From assembly GCF_016920785.2 (NCBI RefSeq), contig NW_024609835.1, positions 81,626,243 to 81,690,242 on the forward strand: 64,000 nucleotides of DNA, written 5' to 3'. The notes under the pieces are model-generated. The model did not search any database and was not told where the DNA came from. It saw nothing but the letters and a program-made list of their open reading frames with translations. This DNA comes from Ixodes scapularis. Taxonomy: Eukaryota; Arthropoda; Arachnida; Ixodida; Ixodidae. Below are positions 54,235 through 64,000 of this stretch, piece by piece (positions within the stretch are counted from its first letter, which is position 1; each line of letters opens with the position of its first letter). Both the position numbers and the translations under genes were made by a program.

Positions 54235-54757
54235 GAGCGATGTTTCGAGCGCATGCTCAGAACGAGCTCACATCAATAGCCTGCTAAGACCGGCAGCCTT
54301 GATGGTGCTAAATGCACGCTCCAAAACGACTGCGGAAGCTCGCCGTCAGCACGCGCTCAGCAGCAGCGCACACGGATATGGCCGCCAGTGAATGGTGTTT
54401 TTACTGACATCGTTTCGTGGTCCATTTTGTTGTTATGAGCAGTCTGGCGCGTGCAGAGGCGAGCACTCCGAAGATTCACATCACACCCTCAACCAGATAG
54501 TGCACAAAAGCTCATAAGTTTCATCACACTGACATCTAACAAAAGATGGCGGGTGGATGTCATGTGAAAACACCTTATTCACTGGACGTCACATTTTGTG
54601 AACGATGTTCAGAGCGCGTGCTCAGAACGAGCTCACATATACCTGCTGAGACCGGTAATCTTGACGGTACGGAATGCACGTTGCTAAAGAACTTTGGAAG
54701 CTCGCCGTCAGCACGCGCTCAGCAGTCGCGCACACAGCTATGGCCGCCAGTGAATAC
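54235..54757 (+). repeat. Direct duplication of about 160 bp (54235-54395 and 54600-54757)
   Basis: Both copies run CGATGTTTCGAGCGCATGCT / CGATGTTCAGAGCGCGTGCT, then CAGAACGAGCTCACAT, GGAAGCTCGCCGTCAGCACG and ATGGCCGCCAGTGAAT. They are 366 bp apart with unrelated sequence between. Confidence 0.85.
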
Positions 54758-54829
54758 TCCCTATACTCCCACTACACGTGCTTTCGGGCAATCGAGTCGT
54801 TGCGTATCTCGAAACATTCCATTCGCATT

Positions 54830-55510
54830 TCGCTCTTTTTCATTTCGTCCCCATTCTCATCTGAACCTTCTCGTTTGAACCTTCTGAAAACATCCAAACC
54901 CGTTCTTTCGCAATTCGGCCTATTCGTATTTGGTCTCGTTCGCTCTACGACCGAATGGCACGGGGTTCTCAACCCTGCACTAGCTCCGACGGCGCGTCAT
55001 TTTAGAAAGAAAACGAATGGTTTGGAGTATATCCACCGGCAAACGGGAGACATACAGAGTAGTGCTTTGACACAAAGGAGCAGTTCAGTGTTTTATTGCT
55101 TAGTGCCGGCAACCGCATCCGGACAACCCAGCGAGTCGGTCCATGACCTTCGCTACATGTTTCAAGTGCAAAACGGACGTATTCCAGGAACGCTAGCCAT
55201 ACCGCGGGACCAAAGGACGTTTGTGTGTGTGTGTATGTGAGCGCGTGCGTGTAGGGGATTTGGGGTGGGAGGGGGGGGGGGAGGGGGTGAACTTGGAGAA
55301 ACTTCTTCGGGAATATGCAGTGACCAAGCCATGACTGACACCTTGAAGAGTCCCATTTTGATTTTTTTCTTGGTGGACGAGATGCGCAGGATGTAACGAG
55401 AACGTACCAAATGCGGCGGGCCCAACTGACAAGGACGTTTTGAGAACGGCTCGTTTGAAAAGGTCCAAACGAGAAGGTCGAAACGGGAACAGGTTGAATT
55501 GAGAACCAAC
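54830..55510. repeat. Inverted arms with GAACCTTCTCGTTTGAACC units
   Basis: Degenerate units at about 54866-54910 (CTTCTCGTTTGAACCTTCTG) have inverse counterparts at about 55430-55505 (AAACGAGAAGGTCGAAACGG). This may be another foldback-type element of about 0.7 kb; ends not defined. A TG run lies near 55222-55240 and a G-rich run near 55270-55290. Confidence 0.4.
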
Positions 55511-56059
55511 CATTGAGACGAATATTAAGCCAAAGAGCTCGCACTTCGAGCTTCCGCTGTAGTCCAAGTGAGAGCAGCACTGATCCGCTGGCATACAGAG
55601 ACACTGCGTCGCGAACAAAGCTTCTCCGAGATACGCGTCGCTTATACTCATGAAACTCTAACCCCAGAGCTGGTTTCCTCAGTCGTGAATAATCCAACTT
55701 CGCGAGTCCCACGTTTAAGCGTACAAGCGATGGGCGCAGCACCTTAAAAGCCTGCTCACACAGATACACCACAGCGCTGATTCAGAGCTACAGACACAGC
55801 GCTGTCTTCGACCTCTATATCGCAGGGCTGAGCTCCGCTATACCTGTGACTTAGCTGTATGTACCGTGCGCACAAAATGCAGCGCAAATGTATATACACT
55901 GAAATGCACGTACGAACCGCGGCCTTACCAAGCTTGGAATGCCACCGCAAAGCTATCTCCATTGGCCGACTTGAATAGAGCCTTAATTTTCCGTAAGCTT
56001 CGCAGAAACGTTAATGCAATCCAGAAACGTCTAAACAACCCCAAAATCGCTAATGGAGG
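55511..56059. other. Non-coding stretch
   Basis: Open frames on both strands without recognisable protein. Nothing further. Confidence 0.35.
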
Positions 56060-56547
56060 CCTAACAGAGCAAGGAGCGGTCGGCATGTGGCCGTGCCGCA
56101 ATGCGGACATCCGCGCGCCTTCCCTCCGCTGTCTCACTCACGGAGTTCTCCCGCTCCGCGGCGTCGGGGCCCGGGGCTTGGCACGCGCGGCGGTGAGCTT
56201 CCGAGTAGACCAGTAGGTCTACGCGACGGATGCTCCCCGTATTTATACCTACGGCCGAGGGGGGGGTCGATGGAGAGCGGGGGGAAAGCAAGCGTGCATC
56301 GCCGACGGCGCCTCTTTCAGTGCGTGCGTCGGCCCGCGGAATAGGCCTGGCGAGCCTACAGAAAGGCCTTTGCAGAAGCCCGCTCTGGCCTACACGCGTC
56401 TGCCGATCGATCCGTCCGCGAGCGCGTTTTCCCCGGCGAGGGATGCGACGAGGAAGGCTGTCGTTGTTTCGCCGGGACGAACTGCGTTATTTATGGCCTC
56501 CTCGCGTCTCGCGAGGACGTCTCGCTCGTCCTAAAGTCGGTGACAAT
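56060..56547 (+). promoter_or_regulatory. CpG-dense promoter candidate
   Basis: This is the most CpG-dense unique-looking patch in the window. It contains GCGTCTCGCGAGGACG near 56505-56520, close to the TCTCGCGAGA core-promoter word seen in animal housekeeping genes. Long frames on both strands here follow from the GC content. It precedes the frame at 56548. Confidence 0.4.
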
Positions 56548-56688
56548 ATGGAAGTATACGCGGAATGTACGAGTGAGTCAGGTATCTCTCCTATTGCGAG
56601 AATCACTCGTTTGCTCGATCAGGACGAACAGGTGAACTCGGAAGCTTATAGCTATGAAAACTGTTTCACCGATCGCAGCAGACTATAG
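56548..56688 (+). CDS. Possible short ORF or first coding exon, unidentified
   Basis: ATG at 56548 in good context (GACAATATGG). The frame reads MEVYAECTSESGISPIAR, ITRLLDQDEQVNSEAYSYEN and ends CFTDRSRL at the TAG 56686-56688, 46 residues. The composition is more protein-like than the neighbouring frames. A donor CAG/GTGAAC at 56631/56632 would end an exon after DQDEQ. The CpG-dense patch just upstream supports a transcript start. No family is recognised and no downstream exon was identified. Confidence 0.3.
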   Translation: MEVYAECTSESGISPIARITRLLDQDEQVNSEAYSYENCFTDRSRL

Positions 56689-58349
56689 CCTCATCAGCAT
56701 CAATTTACCAGAAGATTTTGAGAGAACAAGTTGGCCTGTCAATCTTCAATTCGAGGCGTTTCTTTTGTTTCTCTTGACGTTTCATTCGTTCCTAAAAACA
56801 ACGAAGCGGAACAGTCGAGGTCATTCGACAAAACTCGTCGTGACTACTCTAAAATTCGTCCTCTAACAATATGTATAAATGCAACATTTCTTCCACCGAG
56901 TCAACTTGTTAACAGCGATGTTCATAAAGGTATTCCTTTTACTTTCATAAAACCTTTCTCTTTCTTTTTTTTTTTTCCCCGGCGGCAGGTGACGTACGCA
57001 GCTGTCCTAAAGAATGTGTTGTAAACACCACATTTAACGAGTATATTGCTGTCTGTCTTACACCCACCGTGATCACGGTACCGGGGCAAACAAACCGTCA
57101 ACACCCGTTACAGTATATAGTGACCCTGTCGTGTCTTCCCTATCATCATCATTATCATCATCTATGAAGTCGCAGTCAACCTGCTCGTAATTCGCTTACA
57201 ACAGACACAGTGTTCACTGCAAACATGCTGACAGAATTATTTGTGGACGATCCTCAGGCATATGTTCGTAGCACGGTTGCTCCACGTTATATATATGTAT
57301 GCTTCCAACGTGTCCGCAGACATTTTGTTTTGTGTATGGCTAATGTGAGAGGATTGTCCATACAAAGAAGAAACACGCCACAGACAGCAGTGTCTGCGGA
57401 CTCTTTTGTGCGACATGTTAGTAGTGTGACGCCGGTTTAAGCCTTTGAAATGGAACTCGCGGGACTTTAATTATTCGCGACTCCGATAGCGTATATAGCT
57501 AGAGGATCACTTAAATAGGAGGAGGGTTACGATAACTGTCTGTTCAACCTAAACGCTTCGTGCAATGGTGCAGAGCATGCAAAACAACAGTGGCGTCCGC
57601 TTTCCGGTCTGTTGCAAACATTGATGACGTCACGGAAATCTTCACACAGCATCAATTTAGAAATCTTATTCGTTTACTTTTTCCCCTTCAAGGGGTGAAA
57701 GCGCGAATCGGTCTGCGTGACAAGCAGTATTATTATAAAGTATGATGCTGTAGACAAACGGAAACAGAGTTCCCATAGAACCAACAAAAAGGAAGCTATG
57801 TTTTGTTTTTGTTTCATTTTTTACATAACGCGGAGTTTCATTTTTTTCTTTTATTTTTGAAATCTGAACTTAGACGAGACATTCCCTTATCATTGTGCAC
57901 CTTTTTTTGTGTGTCTCATAGTATCGTCAGTGTGACAGGATGACTGGAAAGATTAAAAGTATTCGTTTTCAAATATGTATTACAAAGTGAGCTAAAATAA
58001 TACTCTCATGGTTTCCAGATAAGCAGTTTTCATTATGTGGACTTGTGAGCTAAAGATCAAATCTGGGCTGACAGCGAATTTTGCTTTCAGCGAATATGTG
58101 TCCTTTACAAGTGTCACACCAGGTTGGAACAAATTGCTGCCTTAGAGAAACGGCAGCCTGATGATTGTGAATGCATCTCGTGATAAAAGCATAAATTGCT
58201 GCAAATTGCCTATCGTTCTTCATCCCAAGGATCAAATGAAGAGTTACCGCTCCACATATCCAATAAAACTCGTCCGTCAACTGTCGCTGAGTAAACCAAT
58301 CTTCTATTAAAAACATCTAAAACAAAGTTAAAAATAAATCAGGAAGCGA
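56689..58349. other. AT-rich non-coding stretch
   Basis: A T-run near 56967 leads to CCCCGGCGGCAG at about 56988, an acceptor-like site, but no exon could be argued beyond it. Nothing else recognised. Confidence 0.4.
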
Positions 58350-59560
58350 GCAGGCGGAAATATTCTGCGCGCGCAACGATCTCCCATTGGGCACGCCCCA
58401 TCCCTTCCTCTCTTCCGGTTTCCCCTTTCCCTATATTGCTTTTCGACTCTCACCCGACGTGTACTCTTTTCCAAACAACCGAATAAACGCAGACAAAAAA
58501 AAAAAAAAACTAACAAAAAACGGTTTCCGCATTGCAGCAACTCGATCCCCCTTCTGGTTCTCAAATCACGCCTTCCTAACTACGCAGCTTCCAAAGACCA
58601 GCTTTCCTTTTTTTTTTCTCCCCATCCGTAGCACAGGGGCAAAGGCAAGCAGCGCGCACACAAAAAAAAAAAAGGTAAAAAAAAAGAGAGAGAAATAAAC
58701 TGGGGAGGAGAAAGCCCACGCGCGAGAGGAACCAGAATAGCAAAGAGTGGGCGGGGCGAATATCCCTAACTTCCCCATAAAGCGAGCGCCGCTATTGGAT
58801 GTGGCAAAGTCAGCCATCATCCTCCCCCATACCTCCCTATTGGCATTTTTTTCTCCCCGTTCGGCAGGGCATTTATTCCCCCCAAAGAGAGTCACGTGTC
58901 GCGTTGAGGGGAAAGAGGGAAATACCATTTTCCGCACGAAATGGGAAGGCGCTAGAGGAAAAAAATACCGGTTCATTTTCCCTTTTTTTTTTTTTCATTG
59001 CTTTTCGGGCGGAGCGTTCCCTCCTCCAAGTTCAGTGGCCGATGAACTTTTTTAGTGCTTTTGCGTGTCTTTCTTATCTGCGCGCACCACGCACACAGAC
59101 ATCCACGGGCTTGTGCACTCCGCCGCACGCGCCGCCGCATGGGGAGAGCGTACGTCCATTACCGTGTGCACGCGTAGCATGTTGCCAGACTGGAATTTCA
59201 ATTTTGTGGCTCTCTCCCTTCCTCCCCTCACTAATAAAGTTGGAAACGATCGAATAATAAAAAAAAGGGAAAAGACCCGGCGTAAACTGCAAGGACGGTA
59301 GCACCGTAACAGCGCTGTACATTTTAATCTATAAAAGAAGATGAACGCTCTGAGTAAGACGACGTTAGAAGCGAAAAAACAGGAGCAGAAGTGAAAGAAT
59401 GGTGTGTTGCTCCGCGGAAGAGGGCGGCTGCCGGCATCCAAGAAAAATGGCGGCGAATCCGCCATTTCTGTTTTTCTTTTTTTGGCGTTGCGTGCCCAAT
59501 TAGTCCTAACGAACGTCAGCTGCATTCAATCAAAGGAGAACTTTTTTTTTTGCTTTCCGC
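58350..59560. promoter_or_regulatory. GC-rich patch with CCAAT and paired YY1-type motifs
   Basis: A GC-richer zone with an inverted CCAAT (CTATTGGA near 58792) and others at about 58385 and 58837, GCGCGC words near 58372 and 59080, and the YY1-type inverted pair at 59445-59467. Purine/A-runs and T-runs interrupt it. Frames of up to 157 codons occur on both strands and none is recognised. Direction of any transcript is unclear. Confidence 0.3.
59445..59467. promoter_or_regulatory. Inverted pair of ATGGCGG motifs
   Basis: AAATGGCGG, five bases, then CCGCCATTT: two YY1-type words facing apart. Such a pair could serve a bidirectional start. Activity is inference. Confidence 0.4.
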
Positions 59561-60639
59561 TTAGGGTGTCTTTACTTTTCTGGTTTTAATTTGGTCCTGA
59601 ACAATTTTCTGTGTGACTAAAACTAGATCTCGTCTAGTTCAGACCTGAATAGACGCTAACAGAACGAAGTTCTGCATAAAACGAACATTTGTTATAGCGT
59701 TATCTAGCGTGAGTATGTATTAATTTAGCCAGTTTATACATACTCGGAAAGAGGCATTAACCACAGCTAGCTCTTCGAGCAGGAATGAATGTTCGCTGAC
59801 CTCTTCGTCATTTCTTCCCTTGGAGTATTTTATAAGTAATGCATTAAAAATGCATTCTCAATGATTAATACTAACATGCCAGTCTTTCAAGCAAAGTCAA
59901 CTCTAAGCATTTACCAACCTCGCTGATATTTAACTACACACTCGCAATTTACCACAAAAGTCAACTTTGAACATCAAATGGTTAAACATAGCAGAAATGT
60001 TAACTTATATATTCCATCAATAGGAATTAACGTTACTTCATTGAACAAACAGGTCATAGCATACCTAACACTGAATAAGGTGAACATGGTTTTCTTTTTA
60101 TGGTTTGGTGATACTGTTGCTTGCCTTGTATAAATGGTTCCACGTAAGTTGTATAGAAACATAATTTTCCTTCGGTTATTTCCATCATGGCTGATGAAAA
60201 TAAGCAGTGTTCAATGTTCAAACTGATCGTCACACTGCGAACACTTATTTGTATTTTTTTTTATTATCAACTCCACATTTGGTTGTAAAAATGGTCACAA
60301 TATATCATTTGATTTGTTTAAAACTTAAATTATGACCAGTAAAACAAAGGCACCTATCAAAAATCGACGCAAATTTTGCCTGTATTAAAATATTAAAATA
60401 AGGTAGAAATCCAAAATGGTGTCCATGGGCCCAGAAATATTACAAAGTAGAAAGTATTGCATAAAAAAAAAATTGGCAAGAGGACACGTGAAATGCGTAA
60501 AACCCTGTAATGTACATTTCCAAAAAAAGAAAATCAAGATTGCATACATGGTAAGTTGTATAACTGCATGGAAGGTGAATTTCAGCCAATGCTGTACACG
60601 TTCCTAAAAAAAATATTAAAGAAAACGTAAGATTGTTAC
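59561..60639. other. AT-rich non-coding stretch
   Basis: Nothing recognised. Confidence 0.5.
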
Positions 60640-62870
60640 TTGTTGTTAATGATTTTTGGAACGCGTTCCCGTAACAATTTCCAAATGTGAAAAAGGAACT
60701 GGTTCTCGGTACAGATCACAAAATGGAACGTATCATTACATATACGTTACGTTTGTATTCTGCTGATTACCATAATTAGTTAGATCGAAGAAAGTTTTTT
60801 TATATCTACATATATGTCTATGCCATCAAATGGGAGCATACGAATTTGAATGCCGCGATGGAAGAGCACCAGGAGAAGAAAACAAGCGGAAGAAGATTTT
60901 CATTTGTTTATATATTCATTTTTAAACTCATCAGTTTTTAACCATATTCATGTTTGTGGTGGGCGATTCAGACGAGCCAAATGTACACCCATGAGTGATA
61001 TAAAGGTGAACAGCCCTCCTCTTGTTTTTGACGCTCCTGCAAGTTTTGGAACACGCTCTGTTCCAGAAGAGGGCTAGAACGCAAAGTTTAGACCCCAAGC
61101 AACGTATCATTTGAGACGTTGAGAGTTAATATAGCTTTAGGGAGCCGTAAAACAGGCAAGAAACCAGGTAAGGTGTTCACCCTCATATTACCGGCGGGTG
61201 TACTGTTACCCCACATTGCACAAGCGTTTTACCAAAAAAAAAAAAAATCTAATAAAGCTTTTGTTCTAACTTTAAGGGAAGCTGAAACACTTCTTGAAGA
61301 AAACAAGTTAGGGGTGAATTCTGACGTATTTTTATCTCGTGAATCTGAATATCACGTTCGTTTTTCCCGGATATGTAACTAAACACGAGAAAACACGAAA
61401 AACATCCGACCAGTCGAGACGTCATACCATAGAATCTTTGGGCATAGCCTCCCATATACTGATATAGCCAGGCAGATCACCACGAGAAGCGGCCGCCGAA
61501 GTGGAAAAGGTAGAGCGGCAGACAACAGATGAAAGGAGAGCCGCGTGACTGGCGCCCCGCTGCGGCGAGACGCCGAAACACACTTCTCCTGAGCGAACAA
61601 GTGTGTTTCGTGTCCTCGCCGCCGCAAAAGCTGTGCGCTGACGTCCAGGTTTCCCGAGAAATAGCTTTTTGATGCTCTGTGCTACCAGATCCTCGCGCTG
61701 CAAATCTGCGACCGGGCACTCTATGGCTCCGTGTCGTTGAACTGCCAGGCTTTGTGAGTATAGAGGAGGCTATGTTTTGGGCTGCCAAGCACGTGTCGCT
61801 CGTGTGGGCAGCGCGTGCAATTGCACGCATATTAAGTATACTTCCCCCGCATCAACACCAATCGTAAAAACTCTTTTTGACTTTTCTTTTTAATTGCAAG
61901 AGTGCGCGTGTATAGCTTTGACACGCGCAGAAGGTGCACGAGAGCGAAAATTCTGAAAACTCCTAACATGACGTCCCGCCCGGAAAAGAGAAAATTCAGC
62001 GGTACTTTGAAAATTAATTTCTGCTGCCTCCGTGCACCAAGGTGAAAAATAATCTCGATATTTGTGATCCTATAGATAAAATGAAGATAGTTTCGGTATT
62101 TTTCCTCATAAACAGAACGGTTTCAGTTCCCCTTCATCAACACTTGCTTCTCAATATTGCTGTCCGCAAGACGAGCAAGTGAAGAAGAGAGTAGGGCTTT
62201 TGGATGGTCAGGCTTGAAAACCAGAAGTCCCTCTTTGTGAAGGTCCAATTCGTTGTTCAGTTTAAAGGTGGGGCACAAGGGGAGATCCAATGAAGGATAA
62301 TTTTTGTGTACCTTTTAAGAGACAAATGTTCGGGATGCAAAGGTGCGTCTTATGTCTGGTAACCTGTTATTTTGTTGCAACTGTAGGCACCTTTGTGGAA
62401 GTTAAGTGGTGGCTGTAGTCAGCCTTAGATTTTTGGATATGCGAGCATTCATGAAAGCGAAGAAAGCAGCTGAGTTTGAAACGTCCCTCTTTCTGTGTAT
62501 TTTCCTTCGACATTTTTTTTTTTTTTTTGTACCGCAGTCTCGGGCACTGAAAAAAAAAAAGTGATGTCCAGTATAGCTCTCCTGCACCCGACTGCTACCA
62601 AGCGAGTACTACACAAAATAAACCCTAATATAAGTAACCAAAACTTAACGAAATCCTACTCTTCGTAAAGATATTGCTTTTTTACTTTTAGATATTCCCT
62701 CTTGGAAATAAAATAAAAATTACCGCACTGGACGAAAAAAAGAAACGCCGTTCTTTTTTCCGTTCCAGTAAAAATGAAACGAGTTCAACTTCCAGTTCCA
62801 CGGCCGCATAATGAAACGGCGGCGTCCCAGGAACTACATTTCTTGGAACGCCGTTCTGTACAACCCTGTA
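60640..62870. repeat. Possible hAT-like ends with GGAACG words
   Basis: GGAACGCGTTCC near 60659 and, at 62710-62868, several GTTCC/GGAAC words ending ACGCCGTTCTGTACAACCCTG, whose reverse complement CAGGGTTGTACAG is a hAT-style terminus. A matching left terminus is not clear, so these may be separate fragments. Between them lie short frames (60850-61077, 61119-61382) that I cannot assign. Confidence 0.25.
61563..61621. repeat. Imperfect 23-bp hairpin
   Basis: CGGCGAGACGCCGAAACACACTT (61563-61585) pairs with 61599-61621 at about 20 of 23 positions, loop 13 nt, in a GC-rich patch. Confidence 0.75.
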
Positions 62871-63439
62871 TTCCGTATGTAAATAAATATTGCATTTTTA
62901 TCTTATGATGTTTGTTTGTTGTTGTTTTTACTCTTATTGTGTTTTATTTATTTTTGGGCGACGTAATGGTGTAGTGCACTGCAATCATCTTCCGGAAGGA
63001 AGATCAGTTTAACATCTATGTTAAACTGATCTTTTGCAACAAACATATGTGTTTTTTGCAAAAGACTTCGGCTTGTTTAGTGATACTGCGTTGGCATTTA
63101 CTGTTCACCTGCCTTACCTTTGGCACTGCGGTGAAGATCCTAAAACATTATATCTCACCTGATTTGGAATCTGATGTTTATTTTGTTTTCTAAAGGAATC
63201 AATGCTCGAATTTGGTACGCGTATTGTCTTCAAAGCTTCAACTGTAAAAAGTCTACAAAGACGCTAGCATTGTTTACAAAGCTACTTTATATCTGCGCTC
63301 TCCGTGTTCTGTCTTATATGGCTAGGAAAGTTCAGAACCAGTGCCATCAAAATTAAGTTGTCACTCAAAAACTGTGAAGGCGGAGGTAGTTAAATAATTA
63401 ACCATGGAATGCACTAGACAGGTCTTGTATTCATTTTAT
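62871..63439. other. Non-coding stretch with hairpin
   Basis: AT-rich; only the hairpin at 63000-63033 is notable. Confidence 0.5.
63000..63033. repeat. Perfect 15-bp hairpin, 4-nt loop
   Basis: AAGATCAGTTTAACA, loop TCTA, exact reverse complement. Confidence 0.92.
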
Positions 63440-63960
63440 GACTCAATAGTTGTAAAGTCAGTGGAAAAGATTGAACAAACCCAGTTATGAAGATCAGTTC
63501 ACCAAAAGAAAAGTATGTCTACAAATCGCAAATAATAGTGAAGGAGAACAGAAATCAAAGAGCAAGTTTGCGTTAATCTCGTATTACCATAAAATATCGC
63601 AAAATCTGAAAGCAATTTCAGAAGGTTTCGGAGTAGACGCAGAGGATGCAAAAAAGCCCATCGTGAGAAGCCTCTTCCCTGCAAAAGTTGAGTGGTCTAT
63701 AAGATACTTTTAGCTTGTGGTTTTAAGTACCTAGGGCTAACTTCAATGTGTATCAATGACAGGTTAACGGAACACAAAAGAAACGTAAAGAATAATGCTG
63801 CAAATTTGGAATTAGCTCAACACGTAAACGAATGCAATATTTCTAGCGCACAACGGTCAAGAACAGAAATAGTACACCATTGCAAGAGATAGATAACATG
63901 AAGAGAGTTGAGAGACAATCTGGATAAGAACAAGAGGAAAATGTATCGGTCGGCTTTTTG
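63440..63960 (+). pseudogene. Second Penelope-like fragment: linker and GIY-YIG domain
   Basis: The frame at about 63471-63713 carries ISYYHKISQNLKAISEGFGV, the linker block of Penelope-like elements (compare HGLKKVAQRHGI at 7164). Then the GIY-YIG domain follows in another frame: LACGFKYLGLTSMCINDRLT, EHKRNVKNNAANLELAQHV and NECNISSAQ, with the conserved Asn-Asp-Arg-Leu block. The first GIY part is damaged at the frame change near 63700, and YIGQT reads YLGLT. The continuation MKRVERQSG is visible to about 63930. The reverse transcriptase part is absent, so this is a 5'-truncated copy of a different Penelope family from that at 3.5-7.6 kb. Confidence 0.75.
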
Positions 63961-64000
63961 CAGCTTGGCAGTACTTCAAATAAATGTTTGCAGCTCTAGT

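Noticed and set aside
55002..55772. 256-codon minus-strand frame
   Set aside because: It crosses a TG run, a G-rich run and the inverted-arm units near 55430. The peptide is low-complexity and other frames are open as well.

Overview
The window looks like chelicerate, most probably hard-tick, nuclear DNA. This is inferred from the AT-rich non-coding background, the absence of any compact operon-like gene order, CA/TG/ATT microsatellites, and a repeat mix that resembles tick genomes: Penelope-like elements with a GIY-YIG domain, CR1/L2-like and I-like LINEs, mariner, a tRNA-headed SINE and many foldback elements. No complete host gene, rRNA or tRNA gene was recognised. The host content that can be argued for is a few GC-rich, promoter-like patches with possible first exons (17.3-17.9, 20.98, 28.8-29.4, 56.1-56.7 and 58.4-59.5 kb).

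Layout. 0-1.4 kb: promoter-like patch, then AT-rich DNA. 1.4-8.5 kb: repeat nest with a hairpin element, foldback arms at 1.93 and 8.02 kb, a GC-rich foldback at 2.4-3.2 kb, and a Penelope-like element split by a LINE 3' fragment and a mariner copy. 8.5-24.6 kb: mostly AT-rich non-coding DNA with a LINE fragment (16.4), promoter/exon candidate (17.3), SINE (20.0), YY1-type start (20.98) and a minus-strand LINE 3' end (22.6). 24.6-27.1 kb: complex repeat-armed element with minisatellites. 28.8-29.4 kb: promoter plus possible first coding exon. 31.45-32.80 kb: foldback with 15-bp arm units. 33.6-39.3 kb: nearly full-length minus-strand LINE (ORF1 with a 2A-like motif, endonuclease, reverse transcriptase, 5' monomers), split by a second 15-bp-unit foldback with a clean 9-bp target duplication. 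39.6-40.5 kb: GGAATG-rich element. 44.1-45.2 kb: foldback with a GACGTC-saturated core. 45.4-49.5 kb: decayed I-type LINE with RNase H. 49.7-51.3 kb: three palindromic MITEs. 51.5-54.0 kb: element with AATTAC arms and an 8-bp target duplication. 54-64 kb: a 160-bp duplication, a CpG-dense promoter candidate, a YY1 inverted pair, hairpins, and a second Penelope fragment at the right edge.

The strongest theme is the number of foldback-type elements whose inverted arms are built from short tandem units. Two families that do not resemble each other (units CGCCGTTTCATCGAA and GGAGAAAAGCTCACC) both use 15-bp units. One insertion can be removed on paper with one copy of its 9-bp duplication, and this leaves the interrupted LINE reading frame intact. 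That fixes its ends and shows it was a real transposition event. The same arm family flanks completely different cores at two places in the window.

The second theme is the LINE at 33.6-39.3 kb. Its 306-bp 5' monomers are whole numbers of codons, stay open, and each begins with a signal-peptide-like stretch upstream of a 2A-like GNIELNPGP motif. All functional statements are by eye from translated sequence; no database search was run.
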